The position numbers and the translations under genes are program-made. Below are positions 6,740 to 12,894 of a DNA stretch of 12,894 nucleotides, one piece after another. The stretch comes from an uncultured Flavobacterium sp. (GTDB lineage Bacteria > Bacteroidota > Bacteroidia > Flavobacteriales > Flavobacteriaceae). Numbering within the stretch: the first letter of the stretch is position 1; each line of letters begins with the position of its first letter. The stretch is taken from assembly GCA_946479395.1 (NCBI GenBank), contig CAMLFV010000070.1, forward strand, positions 1-12,894, in the 5' to 3' direction. The notes beneath the pieces were generated by a model. It worked only from the letters and a program-made list of their open reading frames with translations. It had not been told where the DNA came from and did not search any database.

Positions 6740-7810
6740 ATGGATTCAAACATTTTAAATAACTTAAAACTAACTAAAGTAGCTGCTTCTAAAATCGATA
6801 CTTTTGATTTTGAAAATGTGAAATTTGGAGAAAAGTTTACAGACCACATGTTAGTTTGTGAGTATAAAAACGGTGAATGGGGTACTTTGGAAATTAAACC
6901 TTATGCACCAATTACGTTAGATCCTTCGGCAAGAGTTTTTCATTACGGACAAGCGATTTTTGAAGGAATGAAAGCTTATAAAGAAGAGAATAACGATATT
7001 TGGATGTTTAGACCGGATCAAAATTTTGAACGTTTTAATAAATCGGCGATTCGTTTGGCAATGCCTGCGATTGATGAAACCCGTTTTATTGGCGGTTTAA
7101 AAGAATTAATCAAAGTTGAAAAAGAGTGGGTGCGTAAAGGTTTAGGAAATTCTTTATATATCCGTCCGTTTATGATTGCTACCGAAAGTGGTGTAATTGC
7201 AAGCCCATCGAACGAATTTTTATTTTGTATTCTATTATCGCCTGCAAAATCTTATTATGCGGGTAAAATTAAAGTTCAAATTGCCGATTATTACAGTCGT
7301 GCTGCAAATGGTGGTATTGGTGCGGCAAAAGCGGCAGGTAATTATTCAGCGCAGTTTTATCCTACAAAATTAGCTCAGGAAGCTGGTTTTAATCAGGTAA
7401 TATGGACAGATTCTAACCATACGCATTTAGAAGAAGCCGGTACAATGAACGTTTTCTTTAGAATTAACGATACGTTGTTCACCGCGCCAACATCGGATCG
7501 TATTTTAGACGGTGTTACCCGTAAAAGTTTAATTCAGTTGGGTGAATCTTTAGGTTACGATATTAAAATTGAACCTGTGCAAGTTGATACTATATTAAAT
7601 GCTGCTAAAAACGGTACATTGAAAGAAATTTTCGGAGCAGGAACAGCAGCGGTAGTTAACCAGATCGAAGGTTTTTCTTACAAAGATCAATACTATCAGT
7701 TACCAGAAATGGCAGATGAAGAATCGTATGCGTTACAGCTTAAAAACGCACTAACAAAACTACAAAATAAATTAGCAGACGATCCGTTTAACTGGACTGT
7801 TAAAATATAA
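6740..7810 (+). CDS. ilvE: Branched-chain amino acid aminotransferase
   Basis: This PLP enzyme of fold type IV interconverts leucine, isoleucine and valine with their 2-oxo acids, using glutamate/2-oxoglutarate as partner, in the cytoplasm. The 356-residue product fits the larger BCAT subgroup (about 340-365, as in eukaryotes and Bacillus) rather than the 309-residue E. coli IlvE. Visible family features are the HYGQAIFEGMKAY segment (68-80), the pyridoxal lysine Lys197 in GGIGAAKAAGNY (191-202), LEEAGTMNVFF (230-240) with the glutamate that contacts the cofactor, and the phosphate-binding GAGTAAVV (299-306). The ATG at 6740 follows an A-rich leader and gives the usual N-terminal length. No other ilv/leu genes are adjacent, and it is bounded by its own promoter and terminator. 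Confidence 0.96.
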   Translation: MDSNILNNLKLTKVAASKIDTFDFENVKFGEKFTDHMLVCEYKNGEWGTLEIKPYAPITLDPSARVFHYGQAIFEGMKAYKEENNDIWMFRPDQNFERFNKSAIRLAMPAIDETRFIGGLKELIKVEKEWVRKGLGNSLYIRPFMIATESGVIASPSNEFLFCILLSPAKSYYAGKIKVQIADYYSRAANGGIGAAKAAGNYSAQFYPTKLAQEAGFNQVIWTDSNHTHLEEAGTMNVFFRINDTLFTAPTSDRILDGVTRKSLIQLGESLGYDIKIEPVQVDTILNAAKNGTLKEIFGAGTAAVVNQIEGFSYKDQYYQLPEMADEESYALQLKNALTKLQNKLADDPFNWTVKI

Positions 7811-7815
7811 TGAAG

Positions 7816-7840
7816 AAGCTTGCATTTGCAAGCTTTTTTT
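7816..7840 (+). terminator. ilvE terminator
   Basis: AAGCTTGC (7816-7823) and GCAAGCTT (7828-7835) form a stem around ATTT, followed by a T-run ending at 7840. It starts 5 bp after the ilvE stop and separates it from the next gene, whose promoter begins just downstream. Confidence 0.9.
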
Positions 7841-7856
7841 ATGCACTTATTTTGGT

Positions 7857-7864
7857 TATATTTG
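7857..7864 (+). promoter_or_regulatory. Putative promoter of the small membrane protein/SRPBCC pair
   Basis: TATATTTG is an exact -7 match 13 bp before the ATG at 7878. The region where a -33 box should be is the T-run of the ilvE terminator. If this box is used, the 5' leader would be only about ten nucleotides. Confidence 0.5.
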
Positions 7865-7877
7865 TTTAAAAAAAAGT

Positions 7878-8066
7878 ATGTTTTCACAAGGCCAGCTTAT
7901 CTTTGCACTTTTATTTGTAATAGTTTTTGTAATAATAATGATTATCATGTATCGCAAAGATTTAAAAATGCACAAAGTTTATTACAAAGGTAGTTTATGG
8001 GTTTTGTTTACTTTTTTATTGTTTATAGCATTGCTGTTCGTAATTAAAGTCACCTTAAAAGATTAA
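7878..8066 (+). CDS. Small two-helix membrane protein, unknown function
   Basis: The 62-residue product has two hydrophobic helices (about residues 7-24 and 40-58) joined by a basic loop, RKDLKMHKVYYKG (26-38). That loop should lie in the cytoplasm by the positive-inside rule, with both ends outside. I recall similar short proteins in flavobacteria but no named function. It is a real gene rather than a chance frame: it has a clean -7 box upstream, both helices are well formed, and it lies 6 bp before the SRPBCC gene in the same orientation, so the two are almost surely cotranscribed. It could be a membrane partner of the SRPBCC/GyrI protein, which is inference from context only. Confidence 0.8.
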   Translation: MFSQGQLIFALLFVIVFVIIMIIMYRKDLKMHKVYYKGSLWVLFTFLLFIALLFVIKVTLKD

Positions 8067-8072
8067 AATTCT

Positions 8073-9125
8073 ATGAAAATTTTAAAGTACATCTTCATTA
8101 TTGCTGCATTGGCAATAGTTTTTTTAACCGTGTACATTGCAACCGGTAAAAGTGAATATGAATTTAGTGTAAGTAAAAAGACAGAATTATCTAACCAGCG
8201 ATTGTTTAGATATGTTGATAATTTACAGAATTTTGGTGATTGGAATCCGTGGAATAATGATGCTGCGGCTTTTAAATTAGATTCTATTTATAAAGGAAAA
8301 GATGCAAAAGTTACTTGGAACGGAAATGAAGCTTTTATTACAAAATCAATTCCTAACGATACCGTTTTCTTAAAAATGAATATTTCGGGTAACGATTATG
8401 ATACCAAAATGTATTTTGATGAAGTAAACGGAAAAACAACTATTGGTTGGAAAGTAAAAGGAAATTTATCTTTCAGTGAAAAATTCAAACTGTTTTTTCA
8501 GGGAACACCAGAAAGTATGATCGCCCCGACTTTTGAAGAAGGTTTAACCAAGATTGATAAAAATATTACAGAAAGTCTTAAGAAATTCTCGATTAAGAAT
8601 GAAGGAATAACAATGATTCCAGAGATGTTCTATATAAAACAAACAGTAGAATCGAACATTGAGAATTTAGGTGATAAAATTTTCCAGAGTATGGAGCACA
8701 TGAGTAATTTCGCCAAAAACTTTGAATTAGAACCTTATGGATCTCCGTTTACAGTGTTCGAAAATATCAATGTACTTTCAGGAAACGTGCGTTATTCGGT
8801 TTGTTTACCAATTAAAAACTTTTTCAGCACAGCAGAAGGTAGCGACATTGTTTGCGAAAAACTACCAGCTTTTCATGGCTACAAAACGGTTTTGACTGGT
8901 GATTATATGCACAGCGATAAAGCTTGGACAGAAGTTAAAAAAGAAATTGCAGCTAAAAACCTAACGCAACGTGCCGATATCAAACCGATATCAATCTATA
9001 AAACTTCGATTTTAACCACACAAAAATCAAATGAATGGATTACGGAGTTTATCATTCCGGTAAACGAAACGGTAATTCCTATTATTGATACACCTGTAAC
9101 AGATAGTTTATCAGTTACTAGATAA
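8073..9125 (+). CDS. Membrane-anchored SRPBCC / GyrI-like two-domain protein
   Basis: The 350-residue product begins with one hydrophobic helix (about residues 4-22) that could be a signal anchor. Next is an SRPBCC (START/polyketide-cyclase fold) domain at about 28-172, with its typical FGDWNPWNN segment (54-62) and a long C-terminal helix. A second domain at about 185-330 resembles GyrI-like/AraC-effector-binding folds (VRYSVCLPI at 239-247, LPAFHGYKTVLTGDY at 264-278). Both folds bind hydrophobic or small ligands in a cavity, but no ligand can be named. The N-terminal anchor places both domains outside the cytoplasm, unlike GyrI or transcription-factor versions. It follows the 62-aa membrane protein by 6 bp and is closed by a terminator 5 bp after its stop. 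Confidence 0.82.
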   Translation: MKILKYIFIIAALAIVFLTVYIATGKSEYEFSVSKKTELSNQRLFRYVDNLQNFGDWNPWNNDAAAFKLDSIYKGKDAKVTWNGNEAFITKSIPNDTVFLKMNISGNDYDTKMYFDEVNGKTTIGWKVKGNLSFSEKFKLFFQGTPESMIAPTFEEGLTKIDKNITESLKKFSIKNEGITMIPEMFYIKQTVESNIENLGDKIFQSMEHMSNFAKNFELEPYGSPFTVFENINVLSGNVRYSVCLPIKNFFSTAEGSDIVCEKLPAFHGYKTVLTGDYMHSDKAWTEVKKEIAAKNLTQRADIKPISIYKTSILTTQKSNEWITEFIIPVNETVIPIIDTPVTDSLSVTR

Positions 9126-9130
9126 AAATT

Positions 9131-9155
9131 AAGCTTCCTAAAAAGGAAGCTTTTT
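9131..9155 (+). terminator. Terminator of the SRPBCC gene
   Basis: AAGCTTCCT (9131-9139) and AGGAAGCTT (9144-9152) form a perfect 9-bp stem with an AAAA loop and a T-run through 9155. The stem core GAAGC is AT-flanked as in the other terminators of this window. Confidence 0.9.
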
Positions 9156-9262
9156 ATTGTTGGAAAAGTTAGTATTAATCTTTTATTTCATTTTCCCATA
9201 CTTCAGAATTGATGTTAATTAAATTGATTGTTACTAACTTTACACCAAGATATGTTTAGGCT

Positions 9263-9344
9263 CGTCACTTCGAGTAAGTTTTCGATAGAAAACTGTATCG
9301 AGAAGTTCTTTGAATTATAATTTCTCGACAAGCTCGAACTAACG
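9263..9344. repeat. 82-bp structured intergenic element, REP-like
   Basis: The element is richer in CG-containing words (TCGAG, CTCGA) than its AT-rich surroundings and folds on itself three times. CGTCACTTCGAGT (9263-9275) pairs with GCTCGAACTAACG (9332-9344) with 10 Watson-Crick pairs, one G-T and two mismatches. AGTTTTC/GAAAACT (9277-9283 and 9288-9294) makes a perfect hairpin with a GATA loop, and TCGAGAA/TTCTCGA (9298-9304 and 9322-9328) makes a second hairpin with a 17-nt loop. Together they form a three-way junction. I recall similar GTCACTTCGAGT...TTCTCGA repeats scattered between genes in flavobacterial genomes, so this is probably one copy of a dispersed family. A single copy is seen here. 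Confidence 0.6.
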
Positions 9345-9445
9345 AAAATCTTAATTATATTATGGTTTGGTATAAACTTCGTGATAATCATTTTAATTAA
9401 TGTTTCATGACAAACAAAAGTAATGACGCATTTTACATAAGCAAT

Positions 9446-9477
9446 AAAAAACTCCAACCGTTAAGTTGGAGTTTTTT
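9446..9477 (-). terminator. secA terminator
   Basis: AAAAAACTCCAAC (9446-9458) and GTTGGAGTTTTTT (9465-9477) are perfect 13-bp arms around CGTTAA. On the minus strand the stem is followed by a U-run, ending the secA transcript 10 bases after its stop. It would also stop plus-strand read-through. Confidence 0.9.
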
Positions 9478-9486
9478 AGTTTTATA

Positions 9487-12400
9487 TTAAATCGTAAACG
9501 AACCGTTTGTTCTAATTTGTGGTTCATTGTTTTGTTCTTGTTCAGGTTGTTTTGGCAAATCACCTTTCATTAAGAATGAAATTACATCTTTGTTGATGCT
9601 TTGCATAGTGTCTTTAAACAAGTTAAAAGCTTCGAACTTATAAACCAATAAAGGATCTTTTTGTTCGTGTACGGCTAACTGAACAGATTGTTTTAACTCG
9701 TCCATTTTGCGTAAGTGTTTTTTCCACGCTTCATCAACAATAGAAAGAACAATGTTTTTCTCGAAATCGTTAATTAACGTTTTTCCTTCACTTTCGTAAG
9801 CCTTGGTTAAATCGGTAACAACGTTTATTGTTTTAATTCCATCGGTAAACGGAACAACCATACGCTCGTAACCACCATTTTTATATACGTTTTCAATTAC
9901 TTTAAAAGCTTCAACAGCACTTTCATCGCATTTTGCAACGTATTTTTTATAAGCAGCTTCGTACAACTTGTCAGTTAATTCGGCATCGCTTAATTTGTTG
10001 AATTCATCTGCCGTAACAGGAGATTCCATTCCGAAGATCTTAATTAAATCGTATTCGAAATTTTTAAAATCGTTTCCTACTTTGTTTCCTTCAACCAAAT
10101 AATCGCATAAATCGAACATCATGTTGGCGATATCCACTTTTAAACGATCTCCGTGTAATGCATGACGACGACGTTTGTAAACAACCTCACGTTGTGCATT
10201 CATAACATCATCATATTCTAACAAACGTTTACGAACACCAAAGTTGTTCTCTTCTACGCGTTTTTGTGCACGTTCGATTGATTTGGTCATCCAAGAATGC
10301 TGAATAACTTCGCCTTCTTTTAAGCCCATTCCGTCCATAATCTTCGCAACACGCTCTGATCCAAACAAACGCATTAAGTTATCTTCTAAAGAAACATAGA
10401 ATTGAGACGATCCTACATCACCCTGACGACCTGCACGACCACGTAACTGACGGTCTACACGACGAGAATCGTGACGTTCAGTACCAATAATTGCCAAACC
10501 ACCTGCGTCTTTAACTTCTGCAGTTAATTTGATATCGGTACCACGACCAGCCATGTTGGTTGCAATGGTAACAACGCCCGGATTTCCTGCTTCTTCTACA
10601 ATTTGCGCTTCTTGCTTATGTAATTTTGCATTTAAAACGTTGTGTTTGATACCGCGCATTTCTAACATACGGCTTAATAATTCTGAGTTTTCTACCGAAG
10701 TTGTACCGATTAATACTGGACGACCAGCTTGTGATAATTCTACAACATCATCAATCACCGCATTGAATTTCTCACGGATTGAACGATAAATTTTATCTTC
10801 ACGATCTTCACGTGCCATTGGGCGGTTGGTTGGAATTTCAACAACGTCTAATTTATAAATTTCCCAAAGTTCGCCTGCTTCTGTAATGGCAGTACCTGTC
10901 ATACCAGCCAATTTGCTGTACATACGGAAATAGTTCTGTAAGGTAACGGTTGCAAATGTTTGGGTAGCAGCTTCGATTTTTACGTTTTCTTTAGCTTCGA
11001 TCGCTTGGTGTAATCCGTCGGAATAACGACGACCATCCATAATACGACCGGTTTGCTCGTCAACAATCATTACTTTGTTATCAACCACAACGTATTCCGA
11101 ATCTTTTTCAAACAATGCGTATGCTTTTAATAACTGGGTTAATGTGTGGATACGTTCTGATTTTACTCCGAAATCTTGGAATAAAATTTCTTTTTTCTCT
11201 GACATTTCTTCTGCAGAAATGTTTAATTTTTCAATTTTGGCAATTTCTGTTCCGATATCTGGTAAGATGAAGAAATTTTCATCCATTCCTTGCGATAATG
11301 CTTTGATACCGTTATCTGTTAATTCTACCTGATTGTTTTTTTCGTTGATAACGAACAATAAACCTTCGTCTACCTTTTTCATTTCGCGGTTGTTGTCCTG
11401 CATAAAATGATTTTCGGTTTTTTGAAGAATTTGTTTTACACCTTCTTCAGACAAAAATTTAATTAACGCTTTATTTTTAGGCAACGCACGGTATGATCTT
11501 AATAAATTGAAACCACCTTGTTTGGTATCACCTGCTTTAATTAAACGTTTCGCTTCGGTTAAAAACTGGTTCGATAACTGGCGCTGTTGTGCTACCAATG
11601 AATCTACTTTAGGTTTTAATTCTAAAAATTCATGACGATCGCCCATTGGAACCGGACCCGAAATGATTAACGGAGTACGTGCATCATCAACCAAAACAGA
11701 ATCCACCTCATCTACAATCGCGAAATTGTGCTTGCGTTGAACCAATTCTTCCGGTGTATGTGCCATGTTATCACGTAGGTAATCAAAACCAAATTCGTTG
11801 TTTGTTCCGTAAGTAATATCTGCCTGATACGCATCACGACGACCCGATGAGTTTGGTTGGTGATTATCGATACAATCAACCGTTAATCCGTGGAACTCAA
11901 ACAAAGGTGCATTCCACTGACAGTCACGTTTTGCAAGGTAGTCGTTCACCGTTACAACGTGTACACCGTTTCCTGCCAATGCGTTAAGGTAAATAGGAGA
12001 GGTTGATACCAATGTTTTACCTTCACCAGTTTGCATTTCGGCAATTTTACCTTGGTGAATTACTGTTCCACCAATCATCTGCACATCGTAATGAACCATG
12101 TTCCAGCTTAACATTTTGCCGGCAACTTCCCATGTGTTAGACCAAATTGCTTTATCGCCTTCAATACGAACGTGACCTTTAGTTTGTGCAAACAGCTTGT
12201 CTTGTTCTGTAGCAGTAACAACCAACTCGTTGTTGTTTGTGAAACGACGAGCCGTTTCTTTAACCACTGCAAAAGCTTCAGGCAAAATATCGAATAAAGC
12301 TTTTTCCGATAGGGTATAAGCTTCTTTCTCTAAAGTATCGATAGAAGCATAAATTGTTTCGCGTTTGTCAATGTCAGTAGTTTTCTCTAATTCTTCGCGG

Positions 12401-12609
12401 TACGAAGCAATTTTAGAATCCTGACCAAAACGTGCCTGCTTTATTTTTTCTTTAAAAGAAATAGTTTTTTCTCTTAACTCATCGTTCGATAAGTTTTCGA
12501 ATGAGCTGTAATACTGGTTGATTTTATCTACAATAGGGCGGATGGACTTTACGTCTTTCTGTGATTTATCGCCCACAAACGCCTTTAAGATACTATTTAT
12601 GATACTCAT
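9487..12609 (-). CDS. secA: Preprotein translocase ATPase SecA
   Basis: SecA is the motor that drives unfolded preproteins through the SecYEG channel. The 1040-residue product has all core parts: the HQGKIAEMQTGEGKT segment with Walker A (185-199), Walker B DEVDS (300-304), FDYLRDNM (275-282), GMTGTA at 569-574 in NBD2, MAGRGTD (686-692), QLRGRAGRQGD with arginine fingers (721-731) and LEYDDV (797-802). Near the C-terminus are the helical scaffold and IRA1 region with HLRKMDELKQ and HEQKDPLLVYKFEA. It is longer than E. coli SecA (901), mainly through an insert at about residues 330-445 typical of Bacteroidota. The tail after about 1013 is short, Gln/Glu/Asn-rich and ends NGSFTI, without the Cys-rich zinc-binding SecB-contact motif. 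The ATG at 12609 gives the normal N-terminus, and no strong promoter box is evident upstream. Confidence 0.98.
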   Translation of the reverse strand: MSIINSILKAFVGDKSQKDVKSIRPIVDKINQYYSSFENLSNDELREKTISFKEKIKQARFGQDSKIASYREELEKTTDIDKRETIYASIDTLEKEAYTLSEKALFDILPEAFAVVKETARRFTNNNELVVTATEQDKLFAQTKGHVRIEGDKAIWSNTWEVAGKMLSWNMVHYDVQMIGGTVIHQGKIAEMQTGEGKTLVSTSPIYLNALAGNGVHVVTVNDYLAKRDCQWNAPLFEFHGLTVDCIDNHQPNSSGRRDAYQADITYGTNNEFGFDYLRDNMAHTPEELVQRKHNFAIVDEVDSVLVDDARTPLIISGPVPMGDRHEFLELKPKVDSLVAQQRQLSNQFLTEAKRLIKAGDTKQGGFNLLRSYRALPKNKALIKFLSEEGVKQILQKTENHFMQDNNREMKKVDEGLLFVINEKNNQVELTDNGIKALSQGMDENFFILPDIGTEIAKIEKLNISAEEMSEKKEILFQDFGVKSERIHTLTQLLKAYALFEKDSEYVVVDNKVMIVDEQTGRIMDGRRYSDGLHQAIEAKENVKIEAATQTFATVTLQNYFRMYSKLAGMTGTAITEAGELWEIYKLDVVEIPTNRPMAREDREDKIYRSIREKFNAVIDDVVELSQAGRPVLIGTTSVENSELLSRMLEMRGIKHNVLNAKLHKQEAQIVEEAGNPGVVTIATNMAGRGTDIKLTAEVKDAGGLAIIGTERHDSRRVDRQLRGRAGRQGDVGSSQFYVSLEDNLMRLFGSERVAKIMDGMGLKEGEVIQHSWMTKSIERAQKRVEENNFGVRKRLLEYDDVMNAQREVVYKRRRHALHGDRLKVDIANMMFDLCDYLVEGNKVGNDFKNFEYDLIKIFGMESPVTADEFNKLSDAELTDKLYEAAYKKYVAKCDESAVEAFKVIENVYKNGGYERMVVPFTDGIKTINVVTDLTKAYESEGKTLINDFEKNIVLSIVDEAWKKHLRKMDELKQSVQLAVHEQKDPLLVYKFEAFNLFKDTMQSINKDVISFLMKGDLPKQPEQEQNNEPQIRTNGSFTI

Positions 12610-12653
12610 AAATAAGTTTGATTTAAATTAATATTCCGTGATATGTGGTTACA

Positions 12654-12686
12654 AAAAAAAGCCTCTTGTTAACCGAGACTTTTTTT
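12654..12686 (-). terminator. Terminator after the DUF2795 gene
   Basis: A7-GCCTC (12654-12665) and GAGAC-T7 (12675-12686) pair around a 9-nt loop with one C-A mismatch. On the minus strand the stem is followed by eight U residues. It separates the DUF2795 gene from secA, so secA is likely transcribed from its own start within 12610-12650. Confidence 0.75.
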
Positions 12687-12697
12687 GCTATGTATTT

Positions 12698-12894
12698 CTA
12701 ATATTCATCCTCGTTCCAAAGATAGTCTTCATCTGAAGGATAATCTGGCCAAATTTCTTCCATTGATTCATAGATCTCACCTTCATCTTCGATCGATTGT
12801 AAGTTTTCTACAACTTCTAAAGGTGCACCAGTTCTGATGGCGTAATCTATAAGCTCATCTTTGGTAGCTGGCCATGGGGCATCACTTAAATACG
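12698..12894 (-). CDS. DUF2795 domain protein (5' end outside window)
   Basis: Reading leftwards from the right edge, an open frame gives 64 residues before a TAG at 12698-12700. It contains LSDAPWPATKDELIDYAIR and TGAPLEVVENLQSI, which match the helical DUF2795 fold; the tail is strongly acidic (EDEGEIYESMEEIWPDYP, then SDEDYLWNEDEY). Homologues are about 70-75 residues, so perhaps ten N-terminal residues lie beyond the window. The role of the family is not established; the high acidity suggests a soluble cytoplasmic protein. Its position next to secA is common in flavobacteria, but the terminator between them argues against cotranscription. Confidence 0.88.
   Translation of the reverse strand, partial: YLSDAPWPATKDELIDYAIRTGAPLEVVENLQSIEDEGEIYESMEEIWPDYPSDEDYLWNEDEY

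Larger units (their letters stand above)
9126..9486. other. Gene-free convergent spacer between the SRPBCC gene and secA
   Basis: This 361-bp stretch holds a terminator at each end and one structured repeat-like element (9263-9344). An open frame on the minus strand (9215-9457, 80 codons) crosses the secA terminator and the repeat and has no protein-like features, so I do not call it. The remaining sequence (about 9156-9262 and 9345-9440) is AT-rich with nothing I recognise. Confidence 0.8.

Noticed and set aside
9215..9457. 80-codon minus-strand open frame in the SRPBCC/secA spacer
   Set aside because: It runs through the secA terminator hairpin and the structured repeat, has no recognisable domain, and its residues look like translated spacer.
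10529..11332. Plus-strand open frames within secA (10529-10789 and 11075-11332)
   Set aside because: They are antisense shadows of a highly conserved gene, with no start context or protein features.
1..12894. CRISPR arrays, insertion sequences, prophage, tRNA/rRNA genes, defence or biosynthetic clusters
   Set aside because: No regularly spaced repeats, transposase or integrase motifs, tRNA-like cloverleafs with anticodon arms, or such gene sets were seen; the content is core chromosomal.

Overview
The window looks like ordinary chromosome from a member of the Flavobacteriaceae (Bacteroidota). Evidence for this: the DNA is AT-rich; promoters fit the Bacteroidota TAnnTTTG -7 element rather than TATAAT; starts usually lack a Shine-Dalgarno sequence; SecA carries a large insert after its Walker B region; and the gene pairs are family-typical (tgt then an LptF/LptG permease, DUF4920 lipoprotein near mnmD, secA beside a DUF2795 gene). 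Genus cannot be fixed from this sequence alone.

Layout. Bases 1-2042 are a plus-strand run: the last 28 codons of tgt (queuosine tRNA modification), an LptF/LptG-type lipopolysaccharide transport permease, and a DMT/EamA transporter whose start lies inside the permease gene. Bases 2096-3049 hold accA (first committed step of fatty acid synthesis), ended by a perfect 26-bp palindromic two-way terminator shared with the convergent dps gene. Bases 3109-4617 are a divergent peroxide-defence pair: dps (minus) and an OxyR-type LysR regulator with both redox cysteines (plus), separated by 105 bp with an inverted repeat that may be the operator.

Bases 4657-6519 are a tight minus-strand operon, read in the order DUF4920 lipoprotein, class II-like cytochrome c lipoprotein, mnmD (wobble-uridine methyltransferase) and a 62-aa protein of unknown function. 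The first three are joined by a 1-base overlap and a zero-base gap. Bases 6740-9125 are plus-strand: ilvE with its own promoter and terminator, then a 62-aa two-helix membrane protein followed 6 bp later by a membrane-anchored SRPBCC/GyrI-like protein.

Bases 9126-9486 are a gene-free convergent spacer holding two terminators and an 82-bp structured repeat-like element that can fold as a three-way junction. Bases 9487-12609 are secA (minus), lacking the C-terminal zinc-binding tail found in many SecA proteins. The window ends in a DUF2795 gene cut by the right edge.

Most of the content is housekeeping. I saw no phage, transposase, CRISPR, RNA gene or defence system. The points most worth a second look are the cloverleaf repeat at 9263-9344, the lipoprotein/cytochrome/mnmD operon, the dps-oxyR operator region, and the small membrane protein paired with the SRPBCC/GyrI protein.
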